Assembly: GCA_035459965.1 (NCBI GenBank)
Contig: DATHXC010000005.1
Location: forward strand, 124,001-188,000
DNA from: DATHXC01 sp035459965
GTDB lineage: Bacteria; Pseudomonadota; Gammaproteobacteria; Burkholderiales; Methylophilaceae
Direction: 5' to 3'
Length of the DNA stretch: 64,000 bases
Below the pieces are notes generated by a model. It was given only the letters and a program-made list of their open reading frames with translations. It was not told the origin of the DNA and searched no databases. The translations under genes were made by a program, and so were the position numbers. Position 1 is the first letter of the stretch; each line of letters opens with the position of its first letter. Shown here piece after piece: positions 50,002 through 59,340 of the stretch.

Positions 50002-50126
50002 TTAAAAATTCATATTTTTAAGTAAGACAAGGCGCGAACTAAAAAACTTGACGCCGCATATAACTGATATGTAAGGAGAGTTTTTTAGTGAGCAACGCGG
50101 TATTACGACGAAAGATGAGTTTTTAA
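50002..50126. mobile_element. MITE-like inverted-repeat element
   Basis: Terminal inverted repeats TTAAAAATTCAT (50002-50013) and ATGAGTTTTTAA (50115-50126) match at 11 of 12 positions. Inside, ACTAAAAAACT (50038-50048) and AGTTTTTTAGT (50079-50089) are a perfect 11-bp inverted repeat, with a short inner hairpin (CATAT/ATATG). The 125-bp unit encodes nothing and fills the whole gap between the helicase stop and the yaiI start. Its right end supplies the A of the yaiI ATG. Confidence 0.6.
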
Positions 50127-50575
50127 TGAATATCTGGGTCGATGCAGACGCCTGCCCCGTCGTCATCAAGGAAATTCTGTTCCGGGCGGCGGAGCGCACC
50201 AAGTTAACGACGACTTTTGTTGCCAATAAACTACTGCGCGTGCCACCTTCACCTTACATCAAAGCCCTGCAAGTACCCGCAGGCTTTGATGTGGCGGATA
50301 ACAAAATTGTGCAGGATTTATCCGCGGGGGATCTGGTGATTACTGCGGATATTCCTCTTGCTGCACAAGTAATTGCAAAAAATGCTCACGCGCTGAATCC
50401 ACGCGGCGAGTTCTATTCCACAGCGAATATCAATGAGCGCCTTGCCATGCGTAACTTTATGGAGGAACTGCGCGGAAGTGGTGTAGATATCTCCGGCCCT
50501 TCCGCTTTCAGCCAATCCGACCGTCAGGCGTTTGCTGCCGAGCTGGACCGGTTTCTGGCAAAACTCCCGTTATAG
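50126..50575 (+). CDS. yaiI: YaiI/YqxD family protein (DUF188)
   Basis: 149 residues. Family hallmarks: NIWVDADACPVVIKEILFRAA at the N-terminus, DLVITADIPLAAQVI, and ALNPRGEFYSTANINERLAMRNFMEELRGSG. A PIN-like fold is proposed for the family. The function is unknown. The start codon lies at the edge of the inverted-repeat element, and its stop overlaps the convergent kup gene by 6 bases. Confidence 0.93.
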   Translation: MNIWVDADACPVVIKEILFRAAERTKLTTTFVANKLLRVPPSPYIKALQVPAGFDVADNKIVQDLSAGDLVITADIPLAAQVIAKNAHALNPRGEFYSTANINERLAMRNFMEELRGSGVDISGPSAFSQSDRQAFAAELDRFLAKLPL

Positions 50576-52486
50576 AACCACCTGTGCACCGAGCTCCACT
50601 ACCCGGTTATGCGGTAACTTGAAATAGCTGGCAGCACTACCTGCATTGCGGAACATACTGATGAACAGCTTTTCACGCCACAATGACATTTCCGAACCCA
50701 CCTTGGGAATCAGCGTCTCGCGGCCGAGGAAATAGGAAGTATCCATCTCATCCAATTCCAGGCCGAATTGACGACATTGATTCAATGCTTCCGGGATATC
50801 CGGCTTTTCGGTAAAGCCGTAATTCACGGTGACGCGGAAGAATTCCCCACCCAGCGCCTCTACTTGGATACGATCTGCAGGCTCAGCCACTGGCGTATCC
50901 AGCGTGTTCATGCTCATCAGCACAATGCGCTCATGCAAAGCCTTGTAATGCTTGAGACTATGCAGCAAGGCATGCGGCACCACATCAAGGTTCTGCGTGA
51001 GGAATACCGCCGCGCCCTGTACGCGCTGCACCGCGCCACCCATAGAGGACTGCGCTGGTTTTGCACTCATGCTTTGTACGAATGGCAGTAGTTGCATAGA
51101 CTCATCTACCATGCGTGCTGCAAGTAGCTGGCGGCCGCGTTTCCAGGTGGTCATCACCACAAACAGGCCCAGGCCGAATGCCAGCGGGAACCAGCCGCCA
51201 TCAGGAATCTTGGTCAGGTTAGCGCTAAAGAATGCGAGGTCTATGATTAAAAACACACCGACCATAGTCATTACCAGCCCCTTGTTCCAACCCCAGGATT
51301 TTGAGGCGACGACATACGCCAGAATAGTAGTGATGATCATAGTGCCAGTCACCGCGATGCCATAAGCTGCCGCCAGGCTGGAGGATGAGCCGAAACCCAC
51401 CACCAGCAAGATCACCGCAATCATCAATGACCAGTTCACTGCCGGCATATAGATCTGCCCTTTTTCGCTGCTGGAGGTGTACTGAATCTCCATGCGTGGG
51501 CAGTAACCCAGTTGAATGGCTTGCTGGGTGATGGAGTAAGCGCCGGAAATCACGGCCTGCGAGGCAATCACCGTGGCTGCTGTGGCCAGGCCGACCATGG
51601 GGTATAGCGCCCATGCTGGCGCCAGCAGGTAGAACGGGTTCTCGATCGCCGCAGGGTTGACCAGCAGCAAGGCACCTTGCCCAAAGTAATTCAGCACCAG
51701 CGCAGGCAACACCAGCCCGAACCAGGCAAGCTGCACAGGTTTACGCCCAAAATGGCCCATGTCTGCATATAGCGCTTCTGTACCCGTCACCGTGAGTACT
51801 ACCGCAGCCAGCGCGAAGAAACCAAGTGCACCGTGCGAGCTGACAAAGCCCAGCGCATACAAGGGGCTCATGGCATGCAGCACCTCTGGTGCGCGCAAAA
51901 TACCCGAAATACCTAAAGCCGCCAGTGCGGCAAACCAGGCCACCACAATGGGCCCAAACAGTTTACCCACCCTGGCTGTGCCGAATTTCTGGAACAGGAA
52001 TAACATCACCAGCACCACGATAGTGACAGGCAATATATAAGCTTTCATGCCGGGTGCGGCGATCTGCAACCCTTCGACTGCCGACAGCACAGAAATGGCA
52101 GGCGTAATGACGGCATCGCCATAAAACAGGGCGGCACCAAGCAAGCCCAGCAACATCAGCCAACCAGCCTGCTGCTTACTAGCGACATTGCGCACCAGTG
52201 CCATCAGCGCCATGATGCCGCCCTCGCCACGATTGTCTGCACGCATGATGAACAGCACATACTTGATGGATACCACCATCATCAGTGACCAGAACATCAG
52301 GGACAGGATACCCAGTACATTGTCATGTGTTAGCGGTACCGGGTGATGCGCTCCGGCAAAGACTTCATGCAGGGTATATAAAGGGCTGGTGCCTATGTCG
52401 CCATACACCACACCAAGTGCGGCCAGGGCCAACATAGCTGTGGAGCTTTTGGTCACACGTCCGCTTGAATTGGATTCAATTTTCAT
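50570..52486 (-). CDS. kup: Low-affinity potassium transporter Kup
   Basis: 638 residues from the ATG that gives MKIESNSSGRVTK. A longer GTG frame would overlap kdpE. Twelve membrane helices are followed by a C-terminal cytoplasmic domain. The family opening is LAALGVVYGDIGTSPLYTL, with ADNRGEGGIMALMAL and GTEALYADMGHFGRKPV later. It imports K+ with H+. It follows kdpE by about 50 bases, so it is probably transcribed with kdpDE. Confidence 0.96.
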   Translation of the reverse strand: MKIESNSSGRVTKSSTAMLALAALGVVYGDIGTSPLYTLHEVFAGAHHPVPLTHDNVLGILSLMFWSLMMVVSIKYVLFIMRADNRGEGGIMALMALVRNVASKQQAGWLMLLGLLGAALFYGDAVITPAISVLSAVEGLQIAAPGMKAYILPVTIVVLVMLFLFQKFGTARVGKLFGPIVVAWFAALAALGISGILRAPEVLHAMSPLYALGFVSSHGALGFFALAAVVLTVTGTEALYADMGHFGRKPVQLAWFGLVLPALVLNYFGQGALLLVNPAAIENPFYLLAPAWALYPMVGLATAATVIASQAVISGAYSITQQAIQLGYCPRMEIQYTSSSEKGQIYMPAVNWSLMIAVILLVVGFGSSSSLAAAYGIAVTGTMIITTILAYVVASKSWGWNKGLVMTMVGVFLIIDLAFFSANLTKIPDGGWFPLAFGLGLFVVMTTWKRGRQLLAARMVDESMQLLPFVQSMSAKPAQSSMGGAVQRVQGAAVFLTQNLDVVPHALLHSLKHYKALHERIVLMSMNTLDTPVAEPADRIQVEALGGEFFRVTVNYGFTEKPDIPEALNQCRQFGLELDEMDTSYFLGRETLIPKVGSEMSLWREKLFISMFRNAGSAASYFKLPHNRVVELGAQVVL

Positions 52487-52535
52487 AGAATGTCCGTTCA
52501 GGTTAAAAGTAATTAGAGAGTAGTTTGGTAAGGCG

Positions 52536-53225
52536 TTAGATATGGAACCGGTAACCCACACCAGTTTCGGTGAGGATATGCTTGGGCTGTGCAGGGTCTG
52601 CCTCTATCTTTTGGCGCAGGTGGCCGACAAAAATACGCAGGTAATGGTTGCTCTCGGCATGGCCTGGACCCCAGACTTCGCGCAATATCTGGCGCTGGGT
52701 CAATACCCGCCCTGCGCTCGCGTACAGCACGCATAGCAGGCGATATTCAATCGGGGTTAAATGGATAGCTTCGCCAGCGCGGGTCACGCTGCGCCGTGCA
52801 AAATCCAGCTGCAGATCACCTACGTTTGCCACTGGCTCAGACTCCGCGCCTTGCATTCTGCGACGTAGCAGTGCACGCACACGCGCCAGCAATTCACCTA
52901 CACCGAACGGCTTGGTCAGGTAGTCATCAGCGCCGGCATCCAGCGCGGCTATCTTGTCCTGCTCGGACGAGCGGGCAGAGAGGATCAATATTGGTACGCT
53001 GGACCAGGTACGCAGACTTTCCACCACCTGGATACCATCACCATCCGGCAGTCCAAGATCGAGTAATATCAGGTCAGGCTTGCGATTCGCCGCATCGATC
53101 AGACCTTGTGCCGAAGTAGCGGCCTCGTGCACCTGACAACCTTCGTCCTCAAGGGCGGCACGCACAAAGCGGCTGATCTGGATTTCATCCTCGATCAATA
53201 CAATCACCGGCGCCAGGGTGCTCAA
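52536..53225 (-). CDS. kdpE: KdpE-type response regulator
   Basis: 229 residues. The receiver domain has the acid pocket Glu12/Asp13, phospho-acceptor Asp56 (LILLDLGLPDGDG) and Lys in YLTKPFGVGELLARVRALLRR. An OmpR-type winged helix follows (IHLTPIEYRLLCVLYASAGR, VWGPGHAESNHYLRIFVGHL). Its start overlaps the kdpD stop by 4 bases. In this locus the obvious target is kup, since kdpFABC is absent. Confidence 0.94.
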   Translation of the reverse strand: MSTLAPVIVLIEDEIQISRFVRAALEDEGCQVHEAATSAQGLIDAANRKPDLILLDLGLPDGDGIQVVESLRTWSSVPILILSARSSEQDKIAALDAGADDYLTKPFGVGELLARVRALLRRRMQGAESEPVANVGDLQLDFARRSVTRAGEAIHLTPIEYRLLCVLYASAGRVLTQRQILREVWGPGHAESNHYLRIFVGHLRQKIEADPAQPKHILTETGVGYRFHI

Positions 53226-54793
53226 GTGAGATCCCCTTCCAGCATGGCTGCATTGAAATCAGGCGGATTGCCCAAGGGCAAGGTGAAAGTGATGCAGGCA
53301 CCGCCAATGTCTTGGTTATCGGCTTTGATAGTGCCTACATGCGCACTGATAATGGCGTGGCAGATGGCAAGCCCAATGCCTGTGCCTGCGATTTGGTTCG
53401 CTGTTTCAGCTGCATGACCGCGCACAAACATGCCGAAAATATCTTCTAGCTTGGGGGCGGGTATGCCACAGCCATGGTCTCTGACTGCAATATGGGCATG
53501 CGCGCCTTCCACATACGCTGATATTTCTATAAGCGTCTGGGCCGGCGAATACTTGGCGGCATTTTCCAGCAGGTTGCAGAACACCCGCTCCATCAATACC
53601 GCATCAAACTCAAGCATGGGGAAATCAGGCGGCAAACTTACTTTTATCTCATGCTGCTTCAATGCATCTCCCAACATCTGGATGCTGGCCCCTATGACTT
53701 CTTCGACGGGTTGCCATTCTTTACGCAGGATAACTTCACCGGCATGCAGGCGTGCCATATCCAGCAAGTTAGTGACCATGGCGCTCAACCTGAGCGACTG
53801 ATCACGCAGGGTTTGTGCTGTTTCCTGCTGACGGGAGGAGAGTGGCGGCTTGCTCAGCGCGAGTGAATCCGCCATGCCCACCAGCACGGTCAGTGGAGTG
53901 CGCAGGTCATGAGACAGTGCGGAAAGTATAGAACTGCGTAAGCGCTCAGTAGCAACTTGGGTTTCAGTGTTGCGGGCGACATCGACATAATGCAAGCGCT
54001 CGATGGCAATCGCCACCAGCGAGGCTACTGCCAGCAATAACTCGCGGCTTTCACTTGCCAATGCAGGCACGTCTTGTGGCAATGCCAGTACCAATACGCC
54101 ACGCATGCGGGTCGAACCTTTCAGGGGGAGGTAATACAGGCCATCCGGCTCGGTTAGCATACTGGCACTGTCGCCCTGGTGAGCGGCACTTTGATATGCC
54201 GCCCAAGCCATGTGCGGCTCATACCATACCTGGTGCGGAGCCGCAGGCATGAGCGCATCATCTCCTTTGGGAATCAATATCAGGCTTTGCATGTCAGCTG
54301 TATTACGTAAAAACGCTGCCGTAATCTCACAAACCTGGTTGAGTTGTAATGCCGCGGATAATTGGCGCGCCATCTCATAAAGAGCCTGCGTGGTTTGCTC
54401 GCGTTGCCGGGCCAGTTCGGCCTGCGCTCGAAGTTTGGCCGCTAGCTGGCCGGTAATCAGCGCTACCGTAAGCATGACGGCGAAGGTCAATAAGTATTGG
54501 GCATCGTTAACGGCAAAAGTAAACCTGGGTTGTACGCAAAAATAATCGAACAACCCCACGCTTAAGAAAGCTGACAGTATCCCGGCGCCACGCCCAAGGT
54601 AGATGGAAATGAGGAACACCGCCAACAGAAACAGCATGACAATATTGGCGAGATCCACATAAGGCAACAAGGTGGTAGCCAGTGCTACCAGTGCGATGCA
54701 GGTAAAAATGCTGAGTGCATATGCACGTAGTGAAGAATAAAAGATGAAATTGGTCGTCTTGAATAACATGCGGTGAATTGTCGCCCAAGCCAT
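53222..54793 (-). CDS. kdpD: Short KdpD-like sensor histidine kinase
   Basis: 523 residues from the ATG at 54793, though the start is not certain: another ATG is at 54769 and neither has a strong ribosome site. Order: four DUF4118 membrane helices (LANIVMLFLLAVFLISIYLG, FAVMLTVALITGQLAAKLRA), a GAF-like domain, HisKA with the phospho-His in LSALSHDLRTPLTVLVG, and the HATPase (NLLENAAKYSP, VRDHGCGIP, GTGIGLAICHAI). The usual 370-residue N-terminal KdpD and UspA domains, with their Walker motifs, are missing. The frame is intact, so this is a short form rather than a pseudogene. Confidence 0.9.
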   Translation of the reverse strand: MAWATIHRMLFKTTNFIFYSSLRAYALSIFTCIALVALATTLLPYVDLANIVMLFLLAVFLISIYLGRGAGILSAFLSVGLFDYFCVQPRFTFAVNDAQYLLTFAVMLTVALITGQLAAKLRAQAELARQREQTTQALYEMARQLSAALQLNQVCEITAAFLRNTADMQSLILIPKGDDALMPAAPHQVWYEPHMAWAAYQSAAHQGDSASMLTEPDGLYYLPLKGSTRMRGVLVLALPQDVPALASESRELLLAVASLVAIAIERLHYVDVARNTETQVATERLRSSILSALSHDLRTPLTVLVGMADSLALSKPPLSSRQQETAQTLRDQSLRLSAMVTNLLDMARLHAGEVILRKEWQPVEEVIGASIQMLGDALKQHEIKVSLPPDFPMLEFDAVLMERVFCNLLENAAKYSPAQTLIEISAYVEGAHAHIAVRDHGCGIPAPKLEDIFGMFVRGHAAETANQIAGTGIGLAICHAIISAHVGTIKADNQDIGGACITFTLPLGNPPDFNAAMLEGDLT

Positions 54794-54924
54794 ATAAAAA
54801 AAGTGTAAAAATTTAGGTCCCGATATCGTTTTGCACAACTTTAAATTTCTGCAAAAAGACATGCCAACTTGTAAGCGCTTTACCGACATACAATAGCTAA
54901 CTTTTGGGCTACATTCGCTACCAC

Positions 54925-55470
54925 ATGAATACAATCAAATACCTAGGGGCAACATTTACACTTTCGCTCAGCCTGCTGCTCAGCGCCTGCATGGGGGTGC
55001 CTGACGATGTACAAGTAGTAAAAAGTGTTGATGCGAACCAGTACCTTGGCACTTGGTACGAAATTGCACGTCTAGACCATTCGTTTGAAAGTGGCCTGGA
55101 TAAAGTGACTGCGACTTACAGCCTGCGTGAAGATGGCGGCATCAAAGTCATTAATAAGGGTTTTGATACGAAGAAAAATGAATGGAAACAGGCAGAAGGC
55201 AAAGCCTATTTTGTTGACCCTCCCAATGCTGACAAGACGAATACCGGCAAACTCAAGGTGTCGTTCTTTGGGCCGTTTTATGGGGCTTACAACATCATCG
55301 AGCTGGATAAGCCTTACTATAATTATGTGATGGTGTGCGGGCCAGATAAATCCTACTTCTGGATACTGTCACGCACACCGCAACTACCTTACCCCATCAA
55401 ACAGCATCTGACTGCCAAGGCTAAAGAGCTCGGCTTTGAGACTGATAAACTGATTTATGTGTCGCAATAA
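54925..55470 (+). CDS. blc: Outer-membrane lipocalin Blc
   Basis: 181 residues from the ATG at 54925. A lipoprotein signal with lipobox LLSAC precedes the lipocalin domain: NQYLGTWYEIARLDHSFE (GxW motif), YVMVCGPDKSYFWILSRTP. It binds fatty acids or lysophospholipids. The stop overlaps the next start by one base (TAATG), coupling it to the phospholipase-D-type gene. Confidence 0.94.
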   Translation: MNTIKYLGATFTLSLSLLLSACMGVPDDVQVVKSVDANQYLGTWYEIARLDHSFESGLDKVTATYSLREDGGIKVINKGFDTKKNEWKQAEGKAYFVDPPNADKTNTGKLKVSFFGPFYGAYNIIELDKPYYNYVMVCGPDKSYFWILSRTPQLPYPIKQHLTAKAKELGFETDKLIYVSQ

Positions 55471-56915
55471 TGGGAAGCTACCTATTGGACTCTAAAAAAA
55501 TCATAGCGCTATTGTGGCACCGTGCAATATTGGCGGCATTGTTGGCGCCCATATTGCTGGCTAGTTGCGGCACTCTGCCTACTATCAATCCTGATATGGC
55601 AGTGCCAAGGCATGTAGTTCAGCTTGAAGGCGCCAAAGGTCCGCTGAGTGCAAAGCGCAGCAAGGAGATTCTGGAAAAACTTAAACGCGGCGCTGATGAA
55701 ACCAATATTTTTGATCGGCATCTGGCACTCGAAGAATCCATTGATGGCAGCCCGCTGATGGTGGGTAATAGAGTGGAGTTACTGGTAGATGGACCACCCA
55801 CCTACGACTCTATGTTTGCAGCTATCAAGGAAGCTAAGGACAACATCAATATGGAGACCTTTATCCTGGAGGATGATGAGATCGGCCATCGCTTTGCAGC
55901 GGCGTTGCTGGAGAAACAGCAGAGTGGTGTACAGGTGAATCTGATGTATGACAGCGTGGGCTCGATCAACACGCCTAAAGAGTTTTTTCAGCCACTGATA
56001 GATAGCGGCATGAATGTGCTTGAATTCAACCCGATTAACCCGCTGAAAGCCCGTAAGGGCTGGAACGTGAATAACCGTGACCACCGCAAGCTGCTGGTAG
56101 TCGATGGCAAAGTTGCGTATGTGGGCGGCATTAATATCAGCAGTGTCTATTCGGCCGGTTCATTCGGTAGTTCGACAGGTAGCGCCGGTGAACGTAAAAA
56201 AGCCAAGCACAAAGATAGCGATGGTATTTCCTGGCGTGATACTCATTTACGTATGGAAGGGCCAGTGGTAGGCGAGTTTCAGAAGCTATTTATGGAAACA
56301 TGGGACAAACAACATGGCCAGCCTTTGGCTGCTCGCGATTATTACCCTCAGGCAATCAGCTCCGGGCGCGATATAGTGCGCGCTATCGGTAGCTCGCCCG
56401 ATGATGAATACAGCCTGATGTATATGACCCTGATTTCAGCCATCAATAGTGCTGAAACACAGGTCTACATTACTAATGCCTACTTTGTCCCTGACCCACA
56501 GTTACTCACAGCACTGAAAGATGCTGTAGCGCGCGGCGTGGATGTGCGATTGCTGCTACCCAGCAAAACAGATTCGAGCCTGGTATTTTATGCATCACGT
56601 TCTTATTACAACGAATTGCTAAGTGCTGGCGTGAAAATCTATGAACGACAGGATGCAATACTGCATGCCAAGACTGCATTAATCGACGGCGTATGGTCAA
56701 CCGTGGGCTCAACCAATCTGGATTGGCGCAGCTTTCTGCATAACCAGGAAATCAATGCTGTAATGCTAGGCCAGGACTTCGGCGCACAAATGCAAACCAT
56801 GTTTGAGAATGACCTACAGTCATCCAAGGCTATCACCCTTGATGAGTGGAAAAAACGCCCGCTCAGCATGCGTATCAAGGAATCTGCATCCAGGCTTTGG
56901 GCAAGGTGGCTATGA
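55470..56915 (+). CDS. Cardiolipin-synthase-like phospholipase D lipoprotein
   Basis: 481 residues. The N-terminal signal ends in lipobox LLASC. Two HKD motifs are present: HRKLLVVDGKVAYVGG and HAKTALIDGVWSTVGSTN. The usual cardiolipin synthase C-type proteins lack a lipobox, so this one is probably tethered in the periplasm. Together with the coupled lipocalin it suggests a role in envelope phospholipid turnover. Its stop overlaps the next start. Confidence 0.9.
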   Translation: MGSYLLDSKKIIALLWHRAILAALLAPILLASCGTLPTINPDMAVPRHVVQLEGAKGPLSAKRSKEILEKLKRGADETNIFDRHLALEESIDGSPLMVGNRVELLVDGPPTYDSMFAAIKEAKDNINMETFILEDDEIGHRFAAALLEKQQSGVQVNLMYDSVGSINTPKEFFQPLIDSGMNVLEFNPINPLKARKGWNVNNRDHRKLLVVDGKVAYVGGINISSVYSAGSFGSSTGSAGERKKAKHKDSDGISWRDTHLRMEGPVVGEFQKLFMETWDKQHGQPLAARDYYPQAISSGRDIVRAIGSSPDDEYSLMYMTLISAINSAETQVYITNAYFVPDPQLLTALKDAVARGVDVRLLLPSKTDSSLVFYASRSYYNELLSAGVKIYERQDAILHAKTALIDGVWSTVGSTNLDWRSFLHNQEINAVMLGQDFGAQMQTMFENDLQSSKAITLDEWKKRPLSMRIKESASRLWARWL

Positions 56916-57814
56916 TGAATTTAATCAGGTTGATAGCGTTACGACTGATTGCTGTTGGGGTAGTGCTTTTCAGCCCGATGGCAGATGCAGCGACAGAAAC
57001 AGCCGCTGCATCGGACTTACGTGACAAATACGCCTCGCTCAATCAGCAGTTACAAAACAACCAGTTCAAGCGCCCGCTTTATCTGGATTCGACAGAGTCG
57101 AGCTCCAGCCTCGCTGGTGATATCTACGCCGTGGTCGACCATCCGTTCGCCACGGTCAATGCTGCGCTCAATGACCCGCTGAAAGGCCCTGCCAACTGGT
57201 GCGATGTGCTTATCCTGCACCTCAACACAAAATACTGTTATGCGGCAGCGGCTAAATCTGGAAGCGTACTCAAAGTGAATATTGGCAAGAAAGTTGAACA
57301 ATCCCTGAGCGATGCCTATCGTGTGGAATTCAACTACCGCGCAGTGGCGACGACGCCAGACTATTTTCAGGTTGAGCTTTATGCAGACAAGGGGCCGCTG
57401 AGCACCAGTGATTACCGCATTGTGGTGGAAGCTGTCACCATAGATGCCACACATACTTTTCTCCATCTGACCTACTCATATGCTTACGGTATGGCTGGGC
57501 GGCTGGCGATGAAAACCTATCTGGCGACTATAGGTAGCGACAAAGTTGGGTTTACAACGACTGGCAGTGGCAATAAACAGGAATATATTGGTGGTGTGCG
57601 CGGCGTAGTAGAACGCAATACCATGCGCTACTATTTAGCCATTGATACCTACCTGGACGCCGTGGACATCCACCCCGCCAACCAGCTAGAACGCCGCCTG
57701 CAAGGCTGGTTCTCCTCCACCGAGCAATATGCCCGTCAGCTCCACGAAGTCGAACGCCGCGACTATCTGGAAATGAAACATAAAGAATATCAGCGACAAC
57801 AGATTGCGCAGTAA
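56912..57814 (+). CDS. Unknown exported protein after the phospholipase gene
   Basis: 300 residues from the ATG at 56912 (or 56915), with AAGGTGG upstream and overlapping the previous stop. A signal peptide (LIALRLIAVGVVLFSPMADA) leads to a mature domain with two nearby Cys (NWCDVLILHLNTKYCYAA) and a strand-rich body (YFQVELYADKGPLSTSDYRIVVEAV). The C-terminal helix is charged (EVERRDYLEMKHKEYQRQQ). I do not recognise the family. The operon suggests a lipid-envelope role. Confidence 0.85.
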   Translation: MMNLIRLIALRLIAVGVVLFSPMADAATETAAASDLRDKYASLNQQLQNNQFKRPLYLDSTESSSSLAGDIYAVVDHPFATVNAALNDPLKGPANWCDVLILHLNTKYCYAAAAKSGSVLKVNIGKKVEQSLSDAYRVEFNYRAVATTPDYFQVELYADKGPLSTSDYRIVVEAVTIDATHTFLHLTYSYAYGMAGRLAMKTYLATIGSDKVGFTTTGSGNKQEYIGGVRGVVERNTMRYYLAIDTYLDAVDIHPANQLERRLQGWFSSTEQYARQLHEVERRDYLEMKHKEYQRQQIAQ

Positions 57815-58042
57815 TGCTGTTCTATTTCAAGTCTCATTAGTACTGTTGTAACAGAATAATAGACTCTGTTCCCCATTAAACCCGCTTTCAAAGTGGGCAT
57901 AGCTTGAAACCATAAACAAGTGTAGATAAGCGCGCTTTCATTTTGATTAATATTGCAATTTCTCTGTAATAATAGAACCATCAATCTTTAATCTTCTCAA
58001 ATAATGACTGATGATTTAGTTATCAAAAGAAATTATTAAAAT

Positions 58043-58819
58043 ATGAAACACCCTCTATTCAAGCATCTTGGCGACGACTACCCATTTAGTCTCGAGGAAA
58101 GTTACGACCGCATTCTTTGCAGGATTGAAGAGTTATGGGATTCCGCAACCATTAATGATTACTTCAGTGACCTGCTCATTGATAAACGTGGTGGGCGCAA
58201 GGGTTTCCCCGCCAGGGTTCTGGAAGATATTATTAAGTTAAGGGAGTTTCGGGAACTGGAGACTCTGCGTAAAGCAGAAGACAAGCATGACGCGATCAAT
58301 GAATTGAAGTTACGCGGTATAGATTTTAATAAAGAACAGTTTTTTCAATCACTTAACATGGGGGACAAGGCCAAAATTGACCTGTTTGTCCGGGCCAGCT
58401 TTAATATTAATATCACCGATGAAGATGGAGTTCCGCCAATTCTTATCGCGCTAAAAAAAGGATATACGGTCGTTACGCAGATTCTTTTGAATGCTGGCGC
58501 GGATGTTAATGCCAAGGGCAAAGACGGCCTGACCCCTTTGTTAATAGCTTGTGGCAAACCTACTTATGGTTATAAGGCCATTGCTGAAACTTTGATTAAA
58601 AAGGGAGCCCTAATTAATACGCGTGACATGCTTGGTTACACACCACTGCTGCTATCCCTTTCTGGTGGCACTGTCGAGATTGCCGAGTTACTCATCGAAA
58701 GAGGAGCAGACATCACAGCAACTACAAGAAATGGTGAATCAGCCATGTCTCTCGCAACTCAATTAGAGAACCATAAAATCATTGATTTGCTTGCAAGAAA
58801 AGCAGCTCAAAAACTATAA
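58043..58819 (+). CDS. Ankyrin-repeat protein
   Basis: 258 residues, cytoplasmic. An N-terminal domain of about 95 residues opens HPLFKHLGDDYPFSLEESYD and contains LWDSATINDYFSDLLIDKRG. Three to four ankyrin repeats follow (about 105-255): PPILIALKKGYTVVTQILLN, TPLLIACGKPTYGYKAIAET, TPLLLSLSGGTVEIAELLIE. It likely binds a protein partner, which is not evident from the neighbours. Promoter and ribosome site are weak. Confidence 0.88.
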   Translation: MKHPLFKHLGDDYPFSLEESYDRILCRIEELWDSATINDYFSDLLIDKRGGRKGFPARVLEDIIKLREFRELETLRKAEDKHDAINELKLRGIDFNKEQFFQSLNMGDKAKIDLFVRASFNINITDEDGVPPILIALKKGYTVVTQILLNAGADVNAKGKDGLTPLLIACGKPTYGYKAIAETLIKKGALINTRDMLGYTPLLLSLSGGTVEIAELLIERGADITATTRNGESAMSLATQLENHKIIDLLARKAAQKL

Positions 58820-58837
58820 ATGAAAGCCCGGTAGTTG

Positions 58838-59233
58838 ATGAACTGGAAACTTGCAGGGCGTATTTTCATCTTCCTGTGGTTCTTCATCGGTGGCATTGCC
58901 CACTTTGTCATACCTGCGCAGTTTCTGCACATCATGCCGCCGGCCATACCTTACCCGTTAGCGATCGTGTACATCAGTGGTGGCTTTGAGCTACTGGGTG
59001 CGTTTGGTTTATGGGTAATATCATTACGTAATTGGGCAGGCTATGGTTTGATACTGCTGACCATTTGCGTAACTCCAGCCAATATTTATATGTGGATGCA
59101 TCCTGAACTTTTCCCCACAATTCCAGAATGGGCCCTGCTGCTACGTCTCCCGGTTCAAGCCATGCTGATCTGGGTCATCTGGCATTCAACACGAAGAATA
59201 AATAACCTGCCCCCGAGTAAGTTTTCTGCTTAA
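58838..59233 (+). CDS. DoxX-like membrane protein
   Basis: 131 residues from the ATG at 58838, 19 bases after the ankyrin gene. Four membrane helices (IFIFLWFFIGGIAHFVI, IPYPLAIVYISGGFELLGAFGLWV, GYGLILLTICVTPANIYMWM, LPVQAMLIWVIW) with the DoxX-type segments GGIAHFVIPAQF and SGGFELLGAFGL. The function is unknown. Confidence 0.88.
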   Translation: MNWKLAGRIFIFLWFFIGGIAHFVIPAQFLHIMPPAIPYPLAIVYISGGFELLGAFGLWVISLRNWAGYGLILLTICVTPANIYMWMHPELFPTIPEWALLLRLPVQAMLIWVIWHSTRRINNLPPSKFSA

Positions 59234-59340
59234 TTAAAGTTGGCCCTCAATCACTCCGATAAAGATTTATAAATAATCAGCGACCGGCTTGGTATTGTTA
59301 GCAGGTCGTTAATAAAAATCTGTTATAGGGGGAAGAGAAA

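Noticed and set aside
53222..54934. kdpD as a truncated pseudogene
   Set aside because: The kinase frame is intact with all catalytic motifs, and it is coupled to kdpE. A natural short form is more likely.
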